64,000 nt of DNA from Marinobacterium_D sp050908845. Lineage in GTDB: Bacteria > Pseudomonadota > Gammaproteobacteria > Pseudomonadales > Balneatricaceae. The stretch covers positions 1,736,001-1,800,000 of the forward strand of contig NZ_CP194171.1 of the NCBI RefSeq assembly GCF_050908845.1, in the 5' to 3' direction. Positions 25,007 to 34,101 of the stretch are shown piece after piece. Numbering within the stretch: the stretch's first letter is position 1; the number at the start of each line of letters is the position of its first letter. The notes under the pieces were generated by a model that was not told the origin of the DNA, did no database searches, and worked only from the letters and a program-made list of their open reading frames with translations. Made by a program: the position numbers and the translations under genes.

Positions 25007-25118
25007 AATTTTAATCTCATCTTAAATTCTGATTTCTGCGCTTCGTAGATATGTGCCCCTTTGTTTGTGCGTTTGGTTCGGGACTCGAGCGCCGGCAGGG
25101 ATGAGTCAGGTTTCCCGT
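25007..25118 (+). repeat. tRNA-Gly-tailed repeat, unit 6, decayed
   Basis: A diverged unit that keeps CGTAGATA, a GAGCGCCGGC element, GATGAGTCAGG and a broken tail TTTCCCG at 25111-25117. It is the last recognisable copy. Confidence 0.68.
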
Positions 25119-25487
25119 TTCTTCTTCCCTGGAACTCCGTAAAGCTATATGTGCGGCGCGCGGGCTGGCTGTTGCGGTGATCTGCCGCTTATGAGCCCTG
25201 TTCATGGCTTATTGCGGATTTGAGGGAGTTATCAATTGATGCCTTTTACAGCAGACTGGTTAGCCAATACACCTGCTGTTGCCGGCCTGGATATTCCCGG
25301 GCGTGAGCGGGCTGTTTAAGCGGTGCTGTCGCTTTCCGGTTCTGTGCCGCTCTTCCTTTACATACTTTTCTGTTGTCCGCATGTGCTTGTTGCCGATTTG
25401 ATGCTGGTTATGCGGATGCTGTCCGTGATTTCATCTCTGCCTTCAGCGGGGCGATGGGGCTGGAGTCGATTATAAGGAGTTGTCGAA
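25119..25487. other. Leader region of the MFS gene with a possible 26-codon frame
   Basis: No full gene. A small frame at 25239-25319 (starting MPFTADWLAN) has GAGGGAG about ten bases upstream of its ATG. It could be a leader peptide or chance. Otherwise I see nothing in this stretch. Confidence 0.4.
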
Positions 25488-26684
25488 TTGAAGCGTTTTG
25501 GTAGAAAAGGGGCTTTTGCTGCGGCCAGTGTGTCGCTGATTGCCACCTATGCAGCGTCTGCAACGCCAATACCTCTGTACGGGCTTTATCGGACACAGGA
25601 TGGTCTGAGTTACACCGACCTGTCCCTGAGTGCTGTGGTTTACTTCGTTGGGGCGGTTTCGTCGCTGCTGTTTTTTGGGCGCCTGTCGAACCATTTTGGC
25701 CGCAGGATTTCGGCGTTTTTAACCCTGCTGCTGATGGCGGTGGCTGCGGTCTCTTTTCTGAATGTGCATAGTGCGCTGCCACTGCTGGTTGGCCGTTTTC
25801 TGCAGGGCGTTTCCTGCGGACTGGCGTCCACCGCGCTGGCCGCCTGGGTCGTGGATACGGCACCGGAGAGGCCTGCCTGGCTGGCACCTGCGGTGCTCAG
25901 TTGTGGTCCCATGACGGGGCTGACGTTGGGCGGAATCGTTTCGGGAACGCTGGTCGATTACGGCAGTGATCCGCGTGTGCTGCCCTATATCGTTATTCTC
26001 GGCGTTCTCGCGCTCTGTCTGCTGCTATGTTTCAACAGCATGGAAACCATGACCCGCAAACCAGGGGTTCTATCATCGTTGAAGCCTCAGCTCGGGCTAC
26101 CGGTACCGTCCCGTCAGGCATTCAGAATCGGGGTGTTTGTCTTTGTCCCGACCTGGGCGCTGGGTGGCTTTTTCCAGGCATTCGGACCGGCCATGGCGAT
26201 GGAACAGTTGCATTCAGCCAGCGCGCTGGCTGCGGCTCTGGTGTTTGCATCAATCATGGCGCCCAGCCCCATAGGTGCATCTCTGGCGGGGCGGGTGTCC
26301 GTGGCCAATGCGCAGCGCATAGGCATCGTGGCTTTTACCCTGTTTATCGGCGCCTTGATTCTGACGCTGCACAAGGGGTTGCTGGTGCCTTTCCTGATCG
26401 CCAGTGTCTGTGCGGGTATCGCTCAGGGGGCGCTGCTTAGCAGCAGTATTAACTCGATCGTATCCAAAGTGACGCTCGAAGAGCGGGCCAACGTCTTGGG
26501 TCTTATCTATGCAACGTCCTATACCGGCGCGGCGATTCCTACACTGATAGCCGGTCGCTTCTCGGAAAGTTACAGCCTGGTTCAGGTGCTCAGTGCATAC
26601 GGGGCGATGGCGGCGCTGGCCTGCTGTGTGATTCTGATATCGGTCAGCGGACGTAAAGTCGAGCGGGTGAAGGCCATATCCTGA
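25488..26684 (+). CDS. MFS transporter
   Basis: A 398-residue inner-membrane protein with twelve hydrophobic segments in two six-helix halves. The loop between helices 2 and 3 holds the major-facilitator motif in the form GRLSNHFGRRI, and helix 5 has GPMTGLTLGGIVSG, similar to the drug-antiporter motif. It is therefore likely a proton-driven efflux pump; the substrate is unknown. It starts at a TTG with TAAGGAG eight bases upstream. A bidirectional terminator separates it from a second, convergent MFS gene. Confidence 0.88.
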   Translation: MKRFGRKGAFAAASVSLIATYAASATPIPLYGLYRTQDGLSYTDLSLSAVVYFVGAVSSLLFFGRLSNHFGRRISAFLTLLLMAVAAVSFLNVHSALPLLVGRFLQGVSCGLASTALAAWVVDTAPERPAWLAPAVLSCGPMTGLTLGGIVSGTLVDYGSDPRVLPYIVILGVLALCLLLCFNSMETMTRKPGVLSSLKPQLGLPVPSRQAFRIGVFVFVPTWALGGFFQAFGPAMAMEQLHSASALAAALVFASIMAPSPIGASLAGRVSVANAQRIGIVAFTLFIGALILTLHKGLLVPFLIASVCAGIAQGALLSSSINSIVSKVTLEERANVLGLIYATSYTGAAIPTLIAGRFSESYSLVQVLSAYGAMAALACCVILISVSGRKVERVKAIS

Positions 26685-26706
26685 AAACCCTATCGGCCGA
26701 AAAAAG

Positions 26707-26734
26707 TCCCCGCTGCACGGCGGGGATTTTTTTG
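26707..26734. terminator. Bidirectional rho-independent terminator
   Basis: Stem TCCCCGC / GCGGGGA with a six-base loop, a T-run on the right and an A-run (26701-26706) on the left. It serves the two convergent MFS genes. Confidence 0.9.
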
Positions 26735-26736
26735 TC

Positions 26737-27915
26737 TCAGGCGGCCGCCGCAGGGCGTGAGCGTCGGGCGAGCCAGAGCAGCACCAGGCCGGCAGCTGCG
26801 ATCACTCCTCCGGCCAGGGGGATGGCGTTGTAACCGTACCCCAGTTGCAGTGCACTGCCGCCCACAATGGCGCCGATGGCGTTGCCGAAGTTAAAGGCGG
26901 ACATATTCAGCGCCGAACCGAGGCTCGGTGCCTCGGCGGTGGCGTGCATCGCCCTGAGCTGCAGCGGTGGAACGATAATAAAGGCGGCCACGGCCCATAC
27001 CGACAGAGTCAGTGCCGCACCGGTATGGCTTGTCATAAACAGTGGTGCCAGCAGTAATGAGGCGCAAAGCAGCGCCTTGCCGATGGCGGTGGCGCCATCC
27101 AGTGACCAGTCGGCCAGTTTTCCGCCCAGCCAGTTGCCGGCGGTCAGGCTCAGACCGATAAGCAGCAGCATCCCGGTAATAAAGTTGCCGGAGGCGCCGG
27201 TGATCTGCTGCAGCAGTGGCGCGACATAGGTATAGAGTGCGAAAAAGGCGCTGGCAAAAAGCACGGTGAGGGATACCGCGGTCAGCATCTCCCGATGCAT
27301 GAGCGATTTAAGCTCCGACAGCATATCCGGTTTATAGCCCTTTTCACCGCGGGGTAATGCCCTGAAGAGCGTTAGCATGGCAAATGCGCCGAGCATAGCC
27401 GTACAGATAAAGACCATGCGCCAGCCATACTCCTGACCGATCCAGCTGGCCAGGGGGACGCCGCCTATATTAGCGATACTTGCGCCCATAAACATGGTGG
27501 CGACGGCACTGGCCTGTTTTTCCTTTACGACAACCTGGGTGGCGACAACGGCGCCAAAACCGAAGAAGCCGCCCTGGCACAGGCTGGTGATAACACGCCC
27601 GACCATCAGCCAGAGATAATCCGGTGCGATGGCGGAAATCAGGTTGCCGATAATAAAGACGGACATCAGGGCCAGCAGTGCGGCACGTTTACTGATCTGG
27701 CTCAGTAGCAGGGTGATAATCGGTCCACTGATCATCACGCCAACGGCATAGGCGGTGACCAGGGTGCCGGCGGTGGGGATCGAAACATCAACGCCATCGG
27801 CGATAATCGGCAATAGTCCCATAGGTGCGAACTCGGTGGTTCCTATGCTGAAAGTGCCGGCGGCCAGTGCAAACAGCGTTGCCCTGGAGTCTTCAGTGCG
27901 GGTCTCTGTTGTCAT
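26737..27915 (-). CDS. MFS transporter, AraJ/YdhP-like efflux family
   Basis: A 392-residue twelve-helix carrier. The opening LFALAAGTFSIGTTEFAPMG and the following PTAGTLVTAYAVGVM are characteristic of the AraJ/YdhP/NepI group of sugar or drug efflux proteins. The ATG at 27915 is preferred over a GTG twelve bases earlier because GAAGAG lies in front. The 3' end abuts the shared terminator. The substrate is not known, and no regulator gene is adjacent. Confidence 0.9.
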   Translation of the reverse strand: MTTETRTEDSRATLFALAAGTFSIGTTEFAPMGLLPIIADGVDVSIPTAGTLVTAYAVGVMISGPIITLLLSQISKRAALLALMSVFIIGNLISAIAPDYLWLMVGRVITSLCQGGFFGFGAVVATQVVVKEKQASAVATMFMGASIANIGGVPLASWIGQEYGWRMVFICTAMLGAFAMLTLFRALPRGEKGYKPDMLSELKSLMHREMLTAVSLTVLFASAFFALYTYVAPLLQQITGASGNFITGMLLLIGLSLTAGNWLGGKLADWSLDGATAIGKALLCASLLLAPLFMTSHTGAALTLSVWAVAAFIIVPPLQLRAMHATAEAPSLGSALNMSAFNFGNAIGAIVGGSALQLGYGYNAIPLAGGVIAAAGLVLLWLARRSRPAAAA

Positions 27916-28426
27916 CTTTCTCTTCACGGGCTGTCAAAAAAAGGCCGGGTGCACCCGGGCTTGATGCGGGATACAGGCGCAGTGGCAAGGGCCTTCTCAA
28001 AGTAAATGTTGTCGCAGCCGGATCGATTAACCTGGCGTTGACTGCGCGTATCGTTTATTCGGGGGCTTGTTGCGCTGTGCGGGTTTACCGGTTTTGCAGG
28101 TCGCTGGCGCAGAGTGATGAGCGCGGGCGTTAAGCCAGCAGCTAGGTTATTAAGTGAACTATTTTAAATAAACCGGGTCGCGCGATTAACAGGTGAAATC
28201 TGATAGCAGATATCGCTCCTTTGCATTAATACAACTGAAGGGAGGGCGTGTAGGATATGGGGCTCATCGTTTGGCCAGATATGCAGCTGAAAAGCGTGCG
28301 AAGCAGTCTATCCCGTTGCCTGTTGCTGTTTATTTAATATACTACTCGAAATGTTGCTCGAATTAACGGATACTGGGTGACCAGTGGTATTCCGTTTTAC
28401 CTGTGTCTGATTCCAGGTGGTTTATT
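27916..28426. other. Intergenic region between divergent MFS and M23 peptidase genes
   Basis: About 510 bases that should hold two divergent promoters. It turns AT-rich near 28140-28160 and 28330-28360. No open frame, tRNA or terminator is convincing. Confidence 0.45.
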
Positions 28427-29839
28427 TTGAAAAAATTATCTTCTTTTTCGCGCTCCAGTATCGGTTTTTTTAAACAACTTCCCATCGCCTATCGTGCGGT
28501 GCTTTCCGTTCTCTCTCTGTCGCTCATTGTGCTGCTGGTGTTTCCCGGTGAAGAACCGCAGGCAAACATGGTTGCCGGTGATGCGATGATCGAGGGCGAT
28601 CGTGTCCTGGTGCCGCTGGAAGTGCCCAAGCTGAGCGCACCGGCGGCTGTGCCGGATGAGCCGGTTGTGAACGCGGCTGATGAGGCCGCCAAAGAGGCCA
28701 GTGACAGTGTCGATGAATCCCGCATGTGGGCGTATGAGATTCAGCCCGGCGATACCCTTACCGGCATCTTCGAGAAGCTGAATCTGCCGCTGGCCGATCT
28801 TTATCAGGTGGTTGAGGCGGACGAAAACGTGCTCGCGCTCGACAATATCAAACCGGGCGTGGAGCTTCTGATTGATGTGAACGAAGAGCAGTTGCAGCGA
28901 CTTGAGCTGAAGTTCTCCATCGCCCACAAGGTGACCTACAAGCGTAAACAGGATGCCGGCTTCGAGTTCGAAGAAACGCGCCTGCCGGGTGAGTGGAAGC
29001 AGGTTGCGATCACCGGTGAAATCGGCCGCAGCTTCTCTGTCGATGCAGAGTCGGAGGGGCTTGATGTTCGGGACGTTTATCAGATTAGCCGCCTGCTGAA
29101 AGAGAAAATCAATTTCAGCCGCGATATTCGCAAGGGAGATTCCTTCGAGGTGCTGGTGTCGCGCCAGTATGTTGATGGCCAGGCCACCGGAGAATCCAAG
29201 GTTGAAGCGGTGCGGATGATGGCTAATCGCTCGCCGGTATCGATCTTCTATTACGACGGCAGCTATTACGATGAGAACGGCCGTAGCCTGAGCAAGGCGT
29301 TCCTGCGTTACCCGTTCAACGGCAAGCACCGAGTATCTTCCAACTTTAATCCCAACCGGCATCACCCGGTGACCGGCCTGTCACGTCCGCACAACGGTAC
29401 CGATTTCGCGATGCGTTCAGGGACACCGATTCTGTCGGCTGGCGACGGCGTCGTGACCCGTGTGGTCAACCACAAGTATGCTGGGCTCTATGTCGAGGTG
29501 AAGCACAGCGATCGCTATACCACCCGTTATCTGCATCTGAGCAAGGCGCTGGTTAAAAAGGGGCAGCGGGTTGGCCAGGGACAGAAAATTGCCCTGTCCG
29601 GGTCCAGTGGCCGCGTCACCGGTCCGCACCTGCATTATGAATTCCGCATTGCCGGGCGTCCGGTAAATGCAATGAAGGCAGCGATCCCCATCGCCAAACG
29701 TCTGGAAGGCAAAAGCCGCAAAGAGTTCGACGGTCTGCTGGCGAAATACCTGGCGCGGATGGATGAGGCTCAGCCGGGTGATGGCCTGATGCTGTCCCAG
29801 CGTGCGGAAGAGTCGGGCAAAGACGCCCGCTCACTCTAA
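28427..29839 (+). CDS. Peptidoglycan endopeptidase, M23 family, MepM-like
   Basis: A 470-residue envelope protein. The N-terminus is basic with one membrane anchor (about residues 18-37, AVLSVLSLSLIVLLVFPG). An OapA/LysM-like region follows (about 105-155, YEIQPGDTLTGIFEKLNLP), then a second helical domain. The C-terminal zinc peptidase has His322 and Asp326 in HNGTDFA and the HLH pair His401/His403 in GPHLHYEF. All zinc ligands are present, so it should be active and cut peptidoglycan cross-links like MepM. The TTG at 28427 has AGGTGG seven bases upstream; a GTG 24 bases earlier has no ribosome site. A strong terminator follows, so it is monocistronic. Confidence 0.92.
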   Translation: MKKLSSFSRSSIGFFKQLPIAYRAVLSVLSLSLIVLLVFPGEEPQANMVAGDAMIEGDRVLVPLEVPKLSAPAAVPDEPVVNAADEAAKEASDSVDESRMWAYEIQPGDTLTGIFEKLNLPLADLYQVVEADENVLALDNIKPGVELLIDVNEEQLQRLELKFSIAHKVTYKRKQDAGFEFEETRLPGEWKQVAITGEIGRSFSVDAESEGLDVRDVYQISRLLKEKINFSRDIRKGDSFEVLVSRQYVDGQATGESKVEAVRMMANRSPVSIFYYDGSYYDENGRSLSKAFLRYPFNGKHRVSSNFNPNRHHPVTGLSRPHNGTDFAMRSGTPILSAGDGVVTRVVNHKYAGLYVEVKHSDRYTTRYLHLSKALVKKGQRVGQGQKIALSGSSGRVTGPHLHYEFRIAGRPVNAMKAAIPIAKRLEGKSRKEFDGLLAKYLARMDEAQPGDGLMLSQRAEESGKDARSL

Positions 29840-29851
29840 GTGACTGCTCAA

Positions 29852-29895
29852 AAGCGGGACCGCTCGGGCGCAGGCTTGAGCGGTCCCGCTTTTTT
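29852..29895 (+). terminator. Rho-independent terminator after the M23 peptidase gene
   Basis: Stem AGCGGGACCGCTC / GAGCGGTCCCGCT of 13 pairs with a 12-base loop, followed by a T-run; a short A-run precedes it. Confidence 0.93.
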
Positions 29896-29942
29896 GCTGC
29901 GAGGCCGGCGCGCGGCTGACCCCGGAAGGTTGTTACTGCTGC

Positions 29943-30332
29943 TTAGTTGAACAGGCGCGTACGCTCGCTCAGGTAGTCGAACGGTTCTCCCTTGCGCTCT
30001 GCCTCGGCACGGGCTTCATCCAGTTCGGCGAATCGTTCCAGCTCTTCATCGGCCATGTGGTGCAGGCACTCTCCACCGAATAGCCAGAACAGGTCTCTCG
30101 CCACCAGGTGAACCAGGTGGGGGTAGGCGCGTACAAGGCGGGACAGGATCTGCTGTCCCTCTTCAAAGGCCCAGGTTTCGTTTTTCTCGAACCCCTTTGC
30201 CAGGGCCTCAAACTGCTCGAGAAACTCGGCATCGTCTGCCTTGATGGCTGGATCGTTGAACGGCGGCTGCTTGATCAGATTGTTGTACGCCAGCTTCATC
30301 AGGTTGAGATGGTAGGTGTGAAAGTCGGTCAC
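29943..30332 (-). CDS. PA2817 family protein of unknown function
   Basis: A 129-residue acidic, soluble, helical protein. The sequence (FHTYHLNLMKLAYNNLIKQP near the start, LVHLVARDLFWLFGGECLHH in the middle, FDYLSERTR at the end) matches my memory of the PA2817 family found in Pseudomonas and relatives; no function is known. The GTG at 30332 is preceded by CTGGAG; an ATG 33 bases further in is a weaker alternative. It is divergent from the ABC transporter genes. Confidence 0.75.
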   Translation of the reverse strand: MTDFHTYHLNLMKLAYNNLIKQPPFNDPAIKADDAEFLEQFEALAKGFEKNETWAFEEGQQILSRLVRAYPHLVHLVARDLFWLFGGECLHHMADEELERFAELDEARAEAERKGEPFDYLSERTRLFN

Positions 30333-30484
30333 GCGTGCTCCAGGTCTTACAGAGTAGGTTTGCCCCTTGGTGGATGGAGCCGGCAGCGGCCGAACACAAG
30401 GGGGAGGCGTTGATTTTTCCGGTAACGGCCCCACATTAGTGGTCCGATATGTAATGCAAAAATATAGTTTAAAGAAGGCGGTTT

Positions 30485-31402
30485 ATGACTTCAGCGCTGA
30501 AGATTGAAAATCTGCGCAAGACTTATGGTAATGGATTCGAGGCACTTAAAGGTATCTCCCTTGAAGTGGAAGAGGGCGATTTTTTTGCCCTGCTCGGCCC
30601 TAATGGGGCGGGTAAATCCACCACGCTGGGTATTGTCTCATCACTGGTTAACAAGAGCGAAGGTTCGGTTTCCGTATTCGGGCACAGCATCGACAAGGAG
30701 CTGACCAAGGCCAAACTCAGCCTGGGTGTTGTGCCCCAGGAGTTCAATTTCAACCCGTTTGAGAAAGTGGTTGATATTGTCGTGACCCAGGCCGGTTACT
30801 ACGGTATTCCCGCCAAGCGCGCCCAGGAACGAGCGGAGTTCTATCTGCAGAAGCTTGGCCTGTGGGACAAGCGCAACGAGCGGGCCCGCATGCTCTCCGG
30901 CGGTATGAAGCGCCGCCTGATGATCGCCCGCGCTCTGGTGCACGATCCGCGCGTGCTGATTCTCGACGAGCCCACCGCCGGGGTGGATATCGAGCTGCGC
31001 CGTTCCATGTGGGAGTTCCTGCGGGAGATCAACGCCGCCGGCACGACGATCATACTGACCACCCACTACCTGGAAGAGGCGGAGAGCCTCTGCCGTAACA
31101 TCGCGATTATCGATCACGGCGAGATCATACAGAACAGCTCGATGAAAGCGCTGCTGGCAAAGCTGAACATGGAAACCTTCATCCTCGATCTGGATGGGGA
31201 CCTGGAGGCGGTGCCGCAGATCGAAGGCTACAAGGTTGTCCTGACCGACGCTCATACGCTGGAAGTGGATGTACAGAAATCCCAGGGACTGAATACCCTG
31301 TTTACCCAGCTGTCCCAGCAGGGCGTCTCCGTGGCCAGTATGCGCAACAAGGCCAACCGCCTGGAAGAGCTGTTCGTTTCGCTCGTCGACAAGAATCTGT
31401 AA
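30485..31402 (+). CDS. yadG: ABC transporter ATP-binding protein, YadG-like
   Basis: A 305-residue ATPase of the multidrug/polysaccharide export type. The Walker A is GPNGAGKST (about residues 38-46), the ABC signature is LSGGMKRRL, the Walker B is VLILDEPTAGVD and the switch histidine is in LTTHYLEEA. The C-terminal extension (about 220-305) is like that of YadG and DrrA proteins. It lies nine bases before the permease gene yadH. Together they form a complete exporter of unknown substrate. Confidence 0.93.
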   Translation: MTSALKIENLRKTYGNGFEALKGISLEVEEGDFFALLGPNGAGKSTTLGIVSSLVNKSEGSVSVFGHSIDKELTKAKLSLGVVPQEFNFNPFEKVVDIVVTQAGYYGIPAKRAQERAEFYLQKLGLWDKRNERARMLSGGMKRRLMIARALVHDPRVLILDEPTAGVDIELRRSMWEFLREINAAGTTIILTTHYLEEAESLCRNIAIIDHGEIIQNSSMKALLAKLNMETFILDLDGDLEAVPQIEGYKVVLTDAHTLEVDVQKSQGLNTLFTQLSQQGVSVASMRNKANRLEELFVSLVDKNL

Positions 31403-31411
31403 GGAATATCT

Positions 31412-32185
31412 ATGCACAGCCAACTGCTGTTTACCGCCTTCTGGACCATTGTGGTCAAGGAGGTGCGTCGTTTTACCCGGATCTGGCCACAGACCCTGCT
31501 GCCGCCGGCGATCACCATGACGCTCTATTTCATTATCTTCGGTAACCTGATCGGTTCGCGCATCGGTGAGATGGGTGGCTTCGATTACATGGAGTACATC
31601 GTCCCCGGTCTGATCATGATGTCGGTCATCACCAACTCCTACGGTAACGTGGTGTCCTCCTTCTTTGGTACCAAGTTCCAGCACAATATCGAGGAGCTGC
31701 TGGTGGCGCCGGTGCCGAACTGGGTCATCCTGACCGGTTACGTGATCGGCGGTATGGCGCGCGGCCTGGCGGTGGGCCTGATCGTCACCATCCTGTCGCT
31801 GTTCTTTACCGATCTGCAGATCCATCACCTGGGTGTGACCATCGGTATCGTACTGCTGACCTCGATCGTGTTTGCCCTCGGCGGTTTCATCAACGCCGTG
31901 TTTGCCACCACCTTCGATGATATCTCGATCATCCCGACCTTCGTGCTGACACCGCTGACCTACCTGGGCGGGGTGTTCTACAGCATCGAGCTGCTGCCGT
32001 CATTCTGGCAGGGGGTTTCTCAGTTGAATCCTATCCTGTATATGGTAAACACCTTTCGTTACGGCATACTCGGGGTGAGTGATATCAATGTCGGTTTTGC
32101 GTTCACGATGATCCTGGTATTTATCGTTGTTCTGGCCGGCTTTTCGCTGCACCTTCTCAATATAGGTAAAGGCATCCGCAACTGA
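31412..32185 (+). CDS. yadH: ABC transporter permease, YadH-like
   Basis: A 257-residue inner-membrane protein of the ABC-2 type with six hydrophobic segments. The stretch YIVPGLIMMSVITNSYGNV and the C-terminal LTYLGGVFYSIELLP are signatures of the YadH/DrrB group. It is paired with the ATPase upstream. Its stop overlaps the queF start (TGATG), so queF translation is probably coupled to it. Confidence 0.93.
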   Translation: MHSQLLFTAFWTIVVKEVRRFTRIWPQTLLPPAITMTLYFIIFGNLIGSRIGEMGGFDYMEYIVPGLIMMSVITNSYGNVVSSFFGTKFQHNIEELLVAPVPNWVILTGYVIGGMARGLAVGLIVTILSLFFTDLQIHHLGVTIGIVLLTSIVFALGGFINAVFATTFDDISIIPTFVLTPLTYLGGVFYSIELLPSFWQGVSQLNPILYMVNTFRYGILGVSDINVGFAFTMILVFIVVLAGFSLHLLNIGKGIRN

Positions 32186-33009
32186 TGAGTGAACATGAAT
32201 CGGTAAAGCAGTCACCGCTGGGCCAGGGGACGCGCTACGTTAACCGCTACGACCCGTCACTGCTTTATCCCATCGCCCGCAATATCAACTGGCAGGCTCA
32301 GGGCGTTGACCGCTCTACGCTGCCGTTCCGTGGCGTGGATATCTGGAACGCCTACGAGCTTTCCTGGCTGGACAGCCGGGGCAAGCCGGTGGTGCGCCTG
32401 GCCGAGTTCCGCATCCCTGCAAACTCCGCGAATATTATCGAGTCGAAGTCGTTCAAGCTCTATCTGAACTCCTACAACCTCACCCGCTTTGGCAGTGAAG
32501 AGGAGGTGCAGTCACACCTGCAACAGGATCTGTCACAGGCCGCGGGTGCACCTGTGATTGTGCGGATCACCCGTGTTGATGCACCGGTGAGAGTGGGGCC
32601 GCTGGAGGGACGCTGCATCGATGAACTGGATATCGATGTGGAGCACTACACACCGGCGCCTTCGCTGCTGACCTGCAGCGGCGAAACCGTGACTGAATCC
32701 CTGGTCAGTCATCTGCTGAAGTCCAACTGCCCGGTTACCGGTCAGCCGGACTGGGGCAGTGTGCAGATTCGCTACAAGGGTGGGCAGATCGATCGCAAGG
32801 GGCTGCTGGCCTACATCGTCTCTTACCGTGAGCACGGTGATTTTCACGAGCAGTGCGTGGAGAATATCTTCATGGATATCTGGCGCCGTTGCCGGCCGCA
32901 GAAGCTGAGTGTCTATGCACGTTATGTGCGCCGTGGCGGGTTGGATATCAATCCCTACCGCACCAGTATCCAGGACGAGCCGCTCAACACCCGTCTGTCG
33001 CGTCAGTAA
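32185..33009 (+). CDS. queF: NADPH-dependent 7-cyano-7-deazaguanine reductase
   Basis: A 274-residue bimodular QueF that reduces preQ0 to preQ1 in queuosine tRNA modification. The nucleophile Cys182 is in SNCPVTGQPDWG and the conserved acid site continues in that motif. The C-terminal T-fold has FHEQCVENIFMDIW, where the glutamate binds the substrate. Length matches the long E. coli type (282). It is coupled to yadH upstream and is followed 12 bases later by a nitroreductase gene. No other queuosine gene is in the window. Confidence 0.95.
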   Translation: MSEHESVKQSPLGQGTRYVNRYDPSLLYPIARNINWQAQGVDRSTLPFRGVDIWNAYELSWLDSRGKPVVRLAEFRIPANSANIIESKSFKLYLNSYNLTRFGSEEEVQSHLQQDLSQAAGAPVIVRITRVDAPVRVGPLEGRCIDELDIDVEHYTPAPSLLTCSGETVTESLVSHLLKSNCPVTGQPDWGSVQIRYKGGQIDRKGLLAYIVSYREHGDFHEQCVENIFMDIWRRCRPQKLSVYARYVRRGGLDINPYRTSIQDEPLNTRLSRQ

Positions 33010-33021
33010 AAGGAGTACCTT

Positions 33022-33585
33022 ATGGATGCACTGGAACTGCTGATCAGCCGCACCTCCAGCCCGATGCTGGAGGCGCCGGCGCCCTCAGCGGAACAGCTGG
33101 AGCTGATGCTCAGGGCTGCTGCCCGGGCACCGGATCATGGATCGCTCAAGCCCTACCGTTTTCTTAAAGTGGAAGGGGAGGGGCTGCATGCCCTGGGTGA
33201 GCTCTTCATCCAGGCGTCGCTGGCGGATGACCCTGATCTTCCCGAGGCGCAGATCACCAAGCTGCGCAATATGCCGAAGCGCGCACCGATGATCCTGGTC
33301 GCCATTGCCGTGACCCAGGAGCATCCCAAAGTGCCAAAGAGTGAGCAGCTTATCACCGCTGGCTGTGCCGCCCAGGCGGTTATCCAGGCCGCCAGTGCCC
33401 AGGGCGTCGGGGCCATGTGGCGCTCGGGTGCACTGGCGTTTAATCCGCGCGTGGCGCAGGGGCTGGGGCTGGCTGATCACGAAGAGATCATCGGCTTTGT
33501 GTACCTCGGCAGCGTGGTAAAAGAAAAACCGGTGCCCGCTGCAGATACCGCGGCGCTGATTGCCGACTGGCCTGCCCATGGCTGA
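33022..33585 (+). CDS. Nitroreductase family protein, YdjA-like
   Basis: A 187-residue FMN-dependent oxidoreductase. The family's FMN phosphate region is in SRTSSPMLEAP and RAPDHGSLKPYRF, and GCAAQAVIQAASAQGVGAMW (20 residues) is the helix that packs on the flavin. Length and sequence match the minimal nitroreductase YdjA. AGGAG precedes the ATG. It overlaps the next gene by eight bases. The physiological substrate is unknown. Confidence 0.9.
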   Translation: MDALELLISRTSSPMLEAPAPSAEQLELMLRAAARAPDHGSLKPYRFLKVEGEGLHALGELFIQASLADDPDLPEAQITKLRNMPKRAPMILVAIAVTQEHPKVPKSEQLITAGCAAQAVIQAASAQGVGAMWRSGALAFNPRVAQGLGLADHEEIIGFVYLGSVVKEKPVPAADTAALIADWPAHG

Positions 33586-34036
33586 TCTCACTACGGATCC
33601 GGTTCAATTTCTGGACTGGCTCTACCGCAGCATCCCGCTGACCACATCGATGCAGATCGAGCGTCTCGACTTTGATGGCCGTACGCTTGAGCTGCATGTG
33701 CCGCTGGCGCCTAACGTTAATGACAAGGGCACCGGCTTTGGCGGTTCCATCTCCGCCCTGGCTACGCTGGCCGGCTGGTGTCTGACCACACTTTACCTGC
33801 GCGACCAGGGGCTGGACTGCGACGTGGTGATCGCCGATGCCCATCAAAGTTACAAGGCGCCGATCAAGGATGCCTTTTCGGCCCGAGTAAGTTTGCCGTC
33901 TCAGGCGGACCGCGACCATCTTCTTAACCGTATCGCCGAGCGTGGGCGTGGTCGCCTGGATCTGCAGATCGACGTAATCTGCGACGGTCAGGCCGCTTGT
34001 TCCATGCAGGGGCGATACGTCGCGATCAAGCGATAA
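33578..34036 (+). CDS. YiiD-type thioesterase domain protein
   Basis: A 152-residue hot-dog fold protein. NVNDKGTGFGGSISALATLAG contains the helix start and catalytic-region pattern (GTGFGGS) of the YiiD C-terminal thioesterase family, and ADAHQSYKAPI is the following strand. It would hydrolyse an acyl-CoA or acyl-carrier thioester. The ATG at 33578 overlaps the nitroreductase stop (ATGGCTGA). It is the last gene of the yadG-yadH-queF-nitroreductase run. Confidence 0.83.
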   Translation: MADLTTDPVQFLDWLYRSIPLTTSMQIERLDFDGRTLELHVPLAPNVNDKGTGFGGSISALATLAGWCLTTLYLRDQGLDCDVVIADAHQSYKAPIKDAFSARVSLPSQADRDHLLNRIAERGRGRLDLQIDVICDGQAACSMQGRYVAIKR

Positions 34037-34101
34037 CGCCGTGGCGGCGTCATCGCTAACCCTGGTCAGCAACGCCCGCCGCCGGCCTGACAGGTTTACG
34101 A

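Noticed and set aside
30641..31828. 395-codon minus-strand frame opposite the ABC transporter genes
   Set aside because: It is the antisense shadow of yadG and yadH, rich in His, Gln and Asp, with no domain.
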